Origin: a virus | Reading direction: 5' to 3' (one strand) | DNA: 49,725 nt | Virus record (IMG/VR): IMGVR_UViG_3300022187_000044 | Span: 1-49,725 of that record | In this document: positions 1 to 6,678 of the stretch, in pieces | Layout: every line of letters starts with the position of its first letter | Position numbering within the stretch: position 1 is the first letter of the stretch | Translations under genes and position numbers: made by a program | Notes under the pieces: generated by a model | The model's input: the letters and a program-made list of their open reading frames with translations, nothing else | What the model was told of the DNA's origin: nothing | Databases searched by the model: none

Positions 1-2
1 CA

Positions 3-266
3 GATGAAGTTTTAAACGACCCTGAAGAAGCAGCTATCATGGCACAAATCATAGGAATGCAAAATGTTGGACAAACAACTGGCGAGGAAGCTCAACCCAA
101 TAGTCAACAACCCGGAGGTATGGGAAGTCTTGCAGGAACACCTGCAGAACCTCAAGAGCTTGGACCTACAGGCACTGGCGGTGGCAACATCGGAATCGGA
201 AATGTTCCGGTTGCAGGGGAAGATCAATTCTCTGGTACGCCTAGAGCAGTTGCCGGAGCAGGTTAA
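3..266 (+). CDS. Portal protein, C-terminal end only (partial)
   Basis: The frame is open from the window edge and ends at 266, giving about 87 residues. The visible part is a short acidic helix followed by a tail rich in Gly, Pro, Gln and Thr that looks disordered. I infer portal from position, since terL ends the window, scaffold and capsid follow, and the portal normally lies there. No portal core is visible. Its last 200 bases also encode the 64-297 gene in another frame, so the tail's low complexity may reflect that double load. Confidence 0.6.
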   Translation, partial: DEVLNDPEEAAIMAQIIGMQNVGQTTGEEAQPNSQQPGGMGSLAGTPAEPQELGPTGTGGGNIGIGNVPVAGEDQFSGTPRAVAGAG

Positions 267-297
267 AGAAGCAGCAAATAGAAAAGAGGAAATATGA
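64..297 (+). CDS. Small helical protein overlapping the portal gene
   Basis: This 77-residue protein is read in the +1 frame relative to the portal tail and overlaps it for about 200 bases. It is strongly helical, with heptad-like Leu spacing and a charged end (LPEQVKEAANRK). Small helical proteins with a similar 'RLQGKINSLVRLEQL' pattern are common beside portals in T7- and P22-like phages, as I recall. An AGGA motif lies about 8 bases before the ATG, and its TGA overlaps the next ATG (ATGA), as expected for coupled translation. The ordered character of this frame against the disordered portal frame suggests it is the more constrained product. Function unknown. Confidence 0.75.
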   Translation: MLDKQLARKLNPIVNNPEVWEVLQEHLQNLKSLDLQALAVATSESEMFRLQGKINSLVRLEQLPEQVKEAANRKEEI

Positions 298-1049
298 AAA
301 AAAAGAGTTTATTAAAAGACGATAGCTTTCCAGATTTAAATAAAGACGGTGAAGTTACTTATGCTGATGTATTAGAAGGCAGAGGTGCTTTTGCGGTTGG
401 TGGTTCTCTTTTAGCAGATGATATGCCTGTAGAAGAAAACAAAATGGATGAACCTATGATGGAAGAACCTATGGTTAAAGAACCTATGATGGATGAACCC
501 ATGATGGATGAGCCTGAAGAGGATATGCTTCCTGATGATGAGATGGAAGATGAATACTTAGATTTTATTTTAGACGAAGCATTAGATAGCGAAGAAGAAG
601 ACTATCTAATGTCACAGTTACAAAGCAACGAACAACTTAGCGAAATATTCGACAAAGTTATAGACGTTGCACAAGAATTTGCTGGGTCTGGTCCTGTTGA
701 AGGTCCGGGTTCAGGAGTCTCTGACAGCATACCCGCAAGGTTATCTGATGGAGAATTTGTCTTTACTGCTAAAGCTGTAGAAGAAATCGGAGCCGACAAC
801 TTAATGGCGATGATGAAAGATGCAGAAATGAAAGCAGATGATAGACAAGGTTTAGCTGAAGGTGGAGAACCTGAAGAAGATACTGTTGAAATGGAGGTTG
901 AAAAACCTGCAACTAAACAGGATATTAGAGTAGTGAAAACTACTGTAGATAATGGTGGTAAAGGATTATTAGATGAAGATGAAATATCTAAAAGTATTAA
1001 ATCTAAAATGATGCTTGACAACCGAACTGGAAGACACGTCCAAAGCTAA
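294..1049 (+). CDS. Acidic virion-cluster protein with EF-hand-like loop
   Basis: This 251-residue, very acidic protein begins with a calcium-loop-like segment (DLNKDGEVTYADV, residues about 15-27). A run of Met/Glu/Pro repeats (EEPM, DEPM) follows at about 46-80, then an acidic helix, then a more ordered region with 'SDGEFVFTAKAVEEIGADNL' at about 150-170. That last motif recurs in marine phage proteins encoded beside the portal, as far as I recall. Two GG motifs are present (VGGSLL, EGGEPE). A head-assembly or internal role is inferred only from its place between portal and scaffold. No enzyme motif is visible. Confidence 0.65.
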   Translation: MKKKSLLKDDSFPDLNKDGEVTYADVLEGRGAFAVGGSLLADDMPVEENKMDEPMMEEPMVKEPMMDEPMMDEPEEDMLPDDEMEDEYLDFILDEALDSEEEDYLMSQLQSNEQLSEIFDKVIDVAQEFAGSGPVEGPGSGVSDSIPARLSDGEFVFTAKAVEEIGADNLMAMMKDAEMKADDRQGLAEGGEPEEDTVEMEVEKPATKQDIRVVKTTVDNGGKGLLDEDEISKSIKSKMMLDNRTGRHVQS

Positions 1050-1060
1050 ACAAACTTAAC

Positions 1061-1173
1061 GGTAGGGCTACCTTATGTCATAAGCACCCTATCATTTTAT
1101 AAACCGAAAGGCTACCTTTACATACAAGCCCTCTAGTCGACATAGAGCTACCTTGTGAACGAAGCCCCCGTAG
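1061..1173 (+). repeat. Three-copy GCTACCTT...AAGC(A)CCC leader repeat
   Basis: In the 133-base gap before the scaffold gene, a unit of about 30 bases occurs three times (about 1061-1093, 1106-1136, 1142-1173). Each copy has GCTACCTT, 8-9 variable bases, then AAGC(A)CCC and a short AT or TAG tail. Copy 1 can fold (AGGG/CCCT with TTATG/CATAA), and copy 2 pairs GGCT with AGCC. The third copy runs into the scaffold Shine-Dalgarno (GTAGGAGAAG). This suggests an RNA element acting on scaffold/capsid mRNA. No promoter or T-tract is visible. Confidence 0.6.
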
Positions 1174-1182
1174 GAGAAGAAT

Positions 1183-2043
1183 ATGACTACAGAAGTACAA
1201 GAGGAAAATGCCAATCCTTACAACATGAACAAATCATGGCATACAGAAGATGAAGTAGGTTTTGAAGATGCAAATGGAGTTTTTTTCGAAAAGCCCAGAG
1301 CAAAAACAAAAGCTAATATAGAAGAACCTGTAGAACAGGCAGCTCAAGAGGAGACTCCAAAAGACGAACCTTACAAGCGACCAGACTACAAGAAACGCTA
1401 TGACGACTTGAAAAAACATTATGACTCTAAGTTAAATGAATTTAAGTCTAGAGAACAAGAGTTATTAGAACAGGCTGCTGAAAACAGACCTAATTATGTA
1501 GCTCCTAAATCTCAAGAAGACTTAGAAAAGTTTAGAGAAGAGTATCCTGATGTCTACGAAGTTGTAGAAACTGTTTCTCATTTACAGGCTGAAGAGAAAT
1601 CTAAAGACTTAAAAGAGAAGCTTGAAAGACTACAAGCTCGTGAGCAAGAACTACTTCGTAAAGATGCTGAAAAGCGATTGATGGATAAGCATCCTGATTT
1701 TGAAGATATTCGCAACAGCGATGATTTTCATGGTTGGGCTAAAGAGCAGCCAAAGTCTATCCAAGATTGGGTATACAACAATGCTGACGATGCTGATCTA
1801 GCTTCAAGAGCTTTAGATTTGTTTAAGAAAGATATTGGTATGGATGTTGCACCGAAGAAGTCACGTTCTAAACAGTCTAATAAATCTGCTGCTGATATGG
1901 TTTCCACTAAAACAACTAGTGTAGAACCACAGCAAGAGAAAATTTGGACTGAAAGGGAAATTGCAAAAATGTCTATAGCTGAATTTGACAAGCACGAAGC
2001 TGAGATAAGCCAAGCTATGCAAGAAGGCAGGATTGCAAAATAA
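1183..2043 (+). CDS. Capsid assembly scaffolding protein
   Basis: This 286-residue protein is highly charged and mostly helical, with a long predicted coiled coil (residues about 65-165, rich in Glu, Lys, Gln and Leu), no cysteine and no enzyme motif. Its location immediately before the major capsid gene, its size and its composition match podovirus scaffolds, which fill the procapsid and leave at packaging. The basic patch PKKSRSKQSNK (about 225-235) and the C-terminal helix would be the likely capsid-binding end, by analogy with T7 and P22 scaffolds. A GGAG motif lies 8 bases before the start. Confidence 0.8.
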   Translation: MTTEVQEENANPYNMNKSWHTEDEVGFEDANGVFFEKPRAKTKANIEEPVEQAAQEETPKDEPYKRPDYKKRYDDLKKHYDSKLNEFKSREQELLEQAAENRPNYVAPKSQEDLEKFREEYPDVYEVVETVSHLQAEEKSKDLKEKLERLQAREQELLRKDAEKRLMDKHPDFEDIRNSDDFHGWAKEQPKSIQDWVYNNADDADLASRALDLFKKDIGMDVAPKKSRSKQSNKSAADMVSTKTTSVEPQQEKIWTEREIAKMSIAEFDKHEAEISQAMQEGRIAK

Positions 2044-2078
2044 TTAACTATTAACTAAAAACTTAGGAGAATATCAAC

Positions 2079-3053
2079 ATGGCTCAATATTTTGAACCCG
2101 GAACTGATACTAATGCTAACTTTGCAAACTCTGTAAGTGGACAAACTAATAGTTTCTTTTTACCTTCGGTTTACTCTAAAAAGGTTTTAAACTTTTTTAG
2201 AAAATCGTCTGTTATCGAAGCTATTACTAACACCGACTATGCCGGTGAGATCACTGCTTACGGAGACTCTGTAAAGATTATCAAAGAACCCGTTATCTCT
2301 GTGTCAGATTACACAAGAGGTAGCGATACTACTGCCACTAAACTAACAGACCAAGAAACATCTTTGGTTGTTGACAGTGCTAAAGCTTTTAAATTCATCG
2401 TAGATGATATTGAGAGCAAAATGTCACACGTCAACTTCAAAGAAGTAGCTTCAAGCTCTGCTGCATATGCATTGAAAGATTCATATGATGCTGCTGTCTT
2501 AGCTGTTATGTTTGCTGGATTGTCTGCTTCATCACCTAACCACGTTTTAGGTTCTGACAACGCTACTGATTTAGCTGCTGGAACTTTTGACGGTACAGGT
2601 AACCTAGACATAGGTTTTGATTCTAACGAACATGACCCTCTAGACCTTATGGGTAGAATGTCAAGACTATTAGACGAACAGAACGTACCTGAAGAAGGTC
2701 GTTGGTTTGTTGCAAGTCCTGATTTCTATGAAGTTCTAGGACAATCTAGTTCTAAATTGTTGTCAGTAGACTACAATGGTGGACAAGGTTCGATTAGAAA
2801 CGGACTAGTATCAAGTGGAAAACTACGTGGATTTAGTATGTATAAATCAAACAACATTGCTGCACCATCTAATGCTGCTGGTAAATGTTTGGCTGGACAT
2901 ATTTCATCTACAGCTACAGCTCAAGCTATCACTTCAACTGAGGTCCTTAGAGACCCTAGTTCTTTCGGTGATATCGTGAGAGGTCTTCATGTCTATGGTG
3001 CGAAAGTACTTAGAGATGAAGCAATTGTAGGTGCTTTCTACGGTATTGATTAA
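2079..3053 (+). CDS. Major capsid protein
   Basis: This 324-residue protein builds the icosahedral shell. It begins with a Gly/Asn-rich arm, then 'SVYSKKVLNFFRKSSVIEAI', a pattern typical of the N-arm and E-loop region of HK97-fold coat proteins from T7-like and marine phages. Next come mixed alpha/beta segments with 'VDDIESKMSHVNF' and a helix containing KDSYDAAVLAVMF. Length, place after scaffold, a strong GGAG site and a terminator directly after the stop all fit a highly expressed capsid gene. No maturation protease gene is visible nearby. Confidence 0.9.
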   Translation: MAQYFEPGTDTNANFANSVSGQTNSFFLPSVYSKKVLNFFRKSSVIEAITNTDYAGEITAYGDSVKIIKEPVISVSDYTRGSDTTATKLTDQETSLVVDSAKAFKFIVDDIESKMSHVNFKEVASSSAAYALKDSYDAAVLAVMFAGLSASSPNHVLGSDNATDLAAGTFDGTGNLDIGFDSNEHDPLDLMGRMSRLLDEQNVPEEGRWFVASPDFYEVLGQSSSKLLSVDYNGGQGSIRNGLVSSGKLRGFSMYKSNNIAAPSNAAGKCLAGHISSTATAQAITSTEVLRDPSSFGDIVRGLHVYGAKVLRDEAIVGAFYGID

Positions 3054-3063
3054 TACCAACTTT

Positions 3064-3094
3064 GGGGGAGTCTTAGGACTCCTCCTCTTTTTTT
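3064..3094 (+). terminator. Rho-independent terminator after capsid gene
   Basis: The hairpin is GGGGGAGTC, a TTA loop, then GGACTCCTCC, followed by a run of eight T between 3087 and 3094. It lies 10 bases after the capsid stop codon. Since late genes continue downstream, it probably reduces rather than stops transcription, keeping capsid mRNA in excess. Confidence 0.85.
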
Positions 3095-3123
3095 AACGCA
3101 TAAATTTTACAGAGGTAAATAAT

Positions 3124-3600
3124 ATGGCAATAGTAAACATAAGAGACACTGGTCGAAACTCAGCAAGAACATCTGATGTTCGTGAGTTAGCGACTAAGGT
3201 CCAAAAACCTTCAGACACTGAAGCAATTACCGCAGCAAATACCATTACCGCAGCAGAATCTGGCACACGTTACGTTTTAAATGTAGCAGCAGCTAAAATT
3301 CAAACTCTACCTACTCCAGCAGCAGGATTAGAGTACTGGTTTTACATTGGAGCAACAGAACCTACTGGTACACATACCGTAGTTACAGCATCCAGTGCTA
3401 ATATCATTGTGGGTAACGTATCTTCTCCGGAAGATGCAGCAGGAAGTGTAGCAACTGTTACAGATGCAGATACAATCTCATTTGTAGCTAACAAGGCAGT
3501 ACATGGCGATTTTGTTCATGTATGGTCTGATGGCACTAACTGGTATCTTGATGGACAATGTAAAGTCCAAGACGGTATAACAACAACCCAAGCAGGTTAA
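3124..3600 (+). CDS. Putative head decoration / accessory capsid protein
   Basis: This 158-residue protein is rich in Ala, Thr and Val, with a short helical N-terminus and a predicted beta-sandwich from about residue 35. Motifs include 'ESGTRYVLNVAAAKIQTLP', EYWFYIGATEPT and 'VWSDGTNWYLDGQCKVQDG'. Proteins with this pattern sit directly after the capsid gene in many marine phages. Decoration or head-fibre function is inferred from position and the beta-rich fold. The gene is framed by two near-identical hairpins (3064 and 3636), giving it its own transcription unit look. Confidence 0.6.
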   Translation: MAIVNIRDTGRNSARTSDVRELATKVQKPSDTEAITAANTITAAESGTRYVLNVAAAKIQTLPTPAAGLEYWFYIGATEPTGTHTVVTASSANIIVGNVSSPEDAAGSVATVTDADTISFVANKAVHGDFVHVWSDGTNWYLDGQCKVQDGITTTQAG

Positions 3601-3635
3601 TATACAGTTTTAAGGTATTGACGAAACAGTCTAAC

Positions 3636-3664
3636 GGGGGAGTTTCCGGACTCCTCCACTTTTA
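3636..3664 (+). terminator. Second copy of the capsid-type hairpin
   Basis: GGGGGAGT, TTCC, GGACTCCTCC is followed by a short T run (ACTTTT). The stem arms are almost identical to the hairpin after the capsid gene, while the loop differs. The T-tract is weaker, so it may act as a partial terminator or RNA-stability hairpin. Confidence 0.65.
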
Positions 3665-3675
3665 AAGGAATAATT

Positions 3676-3855
3676 ATGAAAATGTATGGAATGAAAAGAA
3701 AACAACGTGCTTATGGTTCTACAAAACCTGAAAGAAAACAAGCTAGTATGGGTCGCATGATGTATGGTAAAGGTGGTTATGCTAGTATTCAAGACATGGA
3801 AAAACAATGCATGACTAAAACTGATTACAACGAAAGCTTAAAAAGCAAAGATTAA
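3676..3855 (+). CDS. Small basic GG-motif protein (59 aa)
   Basis: The start is chosen at the ATG after AAAGGAATAATT. The product is Lys/Met-rich, begins MKMYGMKRKQR and carries the recurring motif YGKGGYASIQDME. It contains one cysteine and no membrane segment. I do not recognise a family. The basic N-terminus and place among head/tail joining genes suggest a small virion or DNA-contacting protein, but this is inference. The next gene begins 5 bases downstream. Confidence 0.6.
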   Translation: MKMYGMKRKQRAYGSTKPERKQASMGRMMYGKGGYASIQDMEKQCMTKTDYNESLKSKD

Positions 3856-3860
3856 TTAGT

Positions 3861-4031
3861 ATGAAAGGCGTACCTCATTACAAAAGAGATGGAACTGAAT
3901 GGAAAGGCAAGACTCATAAAATGCCTAACGGAGATTTACATACTAATACAAATCATACAAAAACAAGTGTAAAACTATTTCACTTTAAAGATTTAAGTAA
4001 GAAAGCAAAACTAAAAGCTAAAGGTAAATAA
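3861..4031 (+). CDS. Small basic protein (56 aa), unknown
   Basis: The 56-residue product contains 'KMPNGDLHTNTNHTKTSVKL' and a Lys-rich end (LSKKAKLKAKGK). Its TAA shares the A with the ATG of the tail adaptor gene at 4031, which supports real translation in the operon. The start follows the previous stop by five bases and lacks a clear Shine-Dalgarno, so translational coupling is likely. I do not recognise it. Confidence 0.6.
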   Translation: MKGVPHYKRDGTEWKGKTHKMPNGDLHTNTNHTKTSVKLFHFKDLSKKAKLKAKGK

Positions 4032-4798
4032 TGGCAACAACATATTTAGATTTAACTAACGAAGTACTAAGAGAACTCAATGAGATACCTCTTACGTCTG
4101 CAAACTTTTCAAGTGCTGTAGGACTTCAGCAGTTTACTAAGGATGCCATCAACAAGTCTATATTCGATATAGCAAATGAAGAACCACAGTTACCATTTTT
4201 TGCAGTAGGTGAAAGTGGTGGAACTGACCCATTCTATGGAAACGTGACAGTGGCTACAGTAGCTGGTACTAGATGGTACGAGTTAAAAGCTAGTAGCTCA
4301 AGCGTTCAAGACGATTACGCTTCGATAGACTGGGACGATTTTTATTTAACCACCATTAACGTGAGTGGTGAATCATCTCCTTTTGTCTCAAGAGGATTAC
4401 AGTTTTTAAACTTAGCTGATTGGAAAAGATATTACAGAGACAACGAAAACATAGACGATGCAGATTCACAGGCTTATGGTGAGCCTTGCAGAGTTATTAA
4501 ATCACCAGATGGCAGGAAGTTTGGCTTAAGTCCAATCCCTGATAAAGTTTACAACGTACACTTCTATGCGTTTGAAAAGCCTACAAAGCTTTCAGCTCAT
4601 GGAGATACCGTTGTATTCCCAGAACAATACACGAATGTTATAACTGCTAAAACAAGATACTATGTATGGCAGTTCAAAGAATCTCCACAACAAGCAGCTT
4701 TTGCTATGGATGATTACAAGAAAGCATTGAGGAGCATGAAATCTAATTTGATTAATCCTACTCCTCGTACTATGACAGACGATAGAAAGTACTTTTAA
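4031..4798 (+). CDS. Head-tail adaptor / tail tubular protein A-like
   Basis: This 255-residue protein has an N-terminal helical segment (TYLDLTNEVLRELNE), a central domain and the closing pattern 'VFPEQYTNVITAKTRYYVWQ' with an amphipathic C-terminal helix. This matches the adaptor family (T7 gp11, P22 gp4) that forms a ring below the portal. It sits two small genes after the decoration protein and before the nozzle gene, the standard podovirus order. The exact branch of the family cannot be decided by eye. Confidence 0.7.
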   Translation: MATTYLDLTNEVLRELNEIPLTSANFSSAVGLQQFTKDAINKSIFDIANEEPQLPFFAVGESGGTDPFYGNVTVATVAGTRWYELKASSSSVQDDYASIDWDDFYLTTINVSGESSPFVSRGLQFLNLADWKRYYRDNENIDDADSQAYGEPCRVIKSPDGRKFGLSPIPDKVYNVHFYAFEKPTKLSAHGDTVVFPEQYTNVITAKTRYYVWQFKESPQQAAFAMDDYKKALRSMKSNLINPTPRTMTDDRKYF

Positions 4799-4810
4799 TA
4801 GGAGAAAACA

Positions 4811-5053
4811 ATGAAAAGATTTTTAAAAGGTGTAGGTAAAGCAGCGTACAATATTAAAACAGCCCCCGTAAGGGCACAAGCAAAAGTAGTAGGAGCTGTA
4901 GCTGGAGCACTTCCGGGTAAAGCTGCAAAAGCTGTTTCTAATGCTGCAATGAAAGTTGCACAACCTTTAAACAAAGGTGGTAGAGTTGGTTTAAATAAAG
5001 GCGGACAACCATCTTACAAAAATGGCGAAATGCCAACAGCCAAACCTAATTAA
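4811..5053 (+). CDS. Small basic Ala/Lys-rich protein with two KGG motifs
   Basis: The 80-residue product starts with an amphipathic basic helix (MKRFLKGVGKAAYNIK), continues Ala/Val/Lys-rich, and ends with NKGGRVGLNKGGQPSYKNG. RBS GGAGAAAACA precedes the ATG. The amphipathic helix could bind membrane or DNA. Such small proteins in ejection or tail operons are often packaged, but no family is recognised here. Confidence 0.6.
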   Translation: MKRFLKGVGKAAYNIKTAPVRAQAKVVGAVAGALPGKAAKAVSNAAMKVAQPLNKGGRVGLNKGGQPSYKNGEMPTAKPN

Positions 5054-5063
5054 AAAATAATTT

Positions 5064-6674
5064 ATGGCAACATCACAACCTTATACAGTTGCATGTGCTG
5101 GTGGTTTAGTCAAAGCTTCTAATCAGATTGACTTACTTAAAACTCCCGGTGTAGCTACAGACCTTAGTAACTTTGAAGTTTCTATCGAAGGTGGTTATAG
5201 ACGTATTAATGGTTTTAGTAGACTAGGAGCTGGTAGTGCAGCTCAAGTCAGTGGTAGTACTGATACTATTCTTGGAGTTATACCTTACGGTGATGGAGTT
5301 ATAGCTTGTGCATCGACAGGGATATTCTTTAGTCAAGATGGCACAAGTTGGTTGAACGTAAGTAGAAGTTCAGTAGCTAGTAGTGGCGATAACTATACAG
5401 CCTTTACAGGTCGTAGTACACTATCAAGAACATCACAAGGACAAGTAAGTTTTGCATTGTTTGAAGGACCAACATACGATTATGGTATGTTAATGATTGC
5501 TGATGCAAATAATTTAATATATTATTTTAGAATGGAAGGTACTGGTGCTAACATTAACACTAGAACTTTTTTTTCAGGAACAATAGACCCAACACACTCA
5601 TCTACTAAAAAAGCTCAACATGTAACAATACATGACAAGCGTTTAGTTGCAGCAGGTGTTGAAGATAATTTAAGTACAGTATTCTATAGTTCTTTATTAG
5701 ACCCGACAAGTTTTAGTGGTAGTGGTGCAGGTTCAATAACTTTATCAGACCAAATAGTAGGTATTAGAAGTTTCCGTCAAGAACTTTTTATATTTTGTAG
5801 AAACAGTATATTCAAGCTACAAGATATAAACGGTACACCGGTGGTAGTTCCAGTGGCAAAAAACATTGGGTGTCTATCAGGTTACAGTATCCAAGAGATA
5901 GGTGGTGACCTTATTTTCTTAGCACCCGATGGATTAAGAACGGTTGCTGGTACTGCAAGGATTGGAGACGTTGAGTTAGGTACAGTTAGTAAAGCTATAC
6001 AACCTATTATTACACAGTTAGCAGAAAACATTAACAAGTTTGTAATATCAAGTGTTGTTATTAGAGAAAAGTCTCAGTATAGATTATTTTACACAGATAC
6101 TACAGTTATCAATGCACAACAAAAAGGAATTATAGGAACACTTAGACCAAACGGGTTTGAGTGGTCAGAAACAAAAGGAATAGAAGTAACCAGTATAGGA
6201 GCTGGATTTAATGATGATGGTGTTGAAAAATATTTTCACGGTGATACTGATGGCTATGTGCTTGTACACGATTCAGGTAACGACTTTAATGGGTCTAACA
6301 TACTTGCTAGATACGCCACACCAGACTATGACTACGGAGACTTAGGAACTTTAAAAACTTTACACTATGTTAGAGTTTCTTGTTCAGCCGAAGGAGTTGT
6401 AACTCCAGCACTACAAATTAAATACGACTTTAACAGTCAAGATATTCCACAACCAACAAGTGATTTTTCTTTTGGTACAGTTAATCCACCTGCAATCTTT
6501 GGAGATGCAGTGTTTAATGCAACAGTATTTGGTGGTACTGCAGCACCGATGATAAGAATACCAGTACAAGGAAGTGGTACAAGTAATAACTTTACAGTTG
6601 TTACAGAAGATACAAAACCACCATACAAGATAAATGGTTTATATATAGATTTTATACCTTCAGGTAGGAGATAA
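5064..6674 (+). CDS. Tail nozzle / stabilisation protein (tail tubular B-like)
   Basis: This 536-residue protein is almost entirely beta-strand, with repeating short blades ('GVIPYGDGVIACASTGIFF', 'IFKLQDINGTPVVVPVAKN', 'GGDLIFLAPDGLRTVAG'). These patterns fit the beta-propeller nozzle proteins of podoviruses (T7 gp12, P22 gp10) and marine relatives. The opening 'GGLVKASNQIDLLKTPGVA' and 'SIEGGYRRINGFSR' are typical of that family in my recollection. Its place between adaptor and fibre supports the call. Confidence 0.75.
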   Translation: MATSQPYTVACAGGLVKASNQIDLLKTPGVATDLSNFEVSIEGGYRRINGFSRLGAGSAAQVSGSTDTILGVIPYGDGVIACASTGIFFSQDGTSWLNVSRSSVASSGDNYTAFTGRSTLSRTSQGQVSFALFEGPTYDYGMLMIADANNLIYYFRMEGTGANINTRTFFSGTIDPTHSSTKKAQHVTIHDKRLVAAGVEDNLSTVFYSSLLDPTSFSGSGAGSITLSDQIVGIRSFRQELFIFCRNSIFKLQDINGTPVVVPVAKNIGCLSGYSIQEIGGDLIFLAPDGLRTVAGTARIGDVELGTVSKAIQPIITQLAENINKFVISSVVIREKSQYRLFYTDTTVINAQQKGIIGTLRPNGFEWSETKGIEVTSIGAGFNDDGVEKYFHGDTDGYVLVHDSGNDFNGSNILARYATPDYDYGDLGTLKTLHYVRVSCSAEGVVTPALQIKYDFNSQDIPQPTSDFSFGTVNPPAIFGDAVFNATVFGGTAAPMIRIPVQGSGTSNNFTVVTEDTKPPYKINGLYIDFIPSGRR

Positions 6675-6678
6675 ACAA

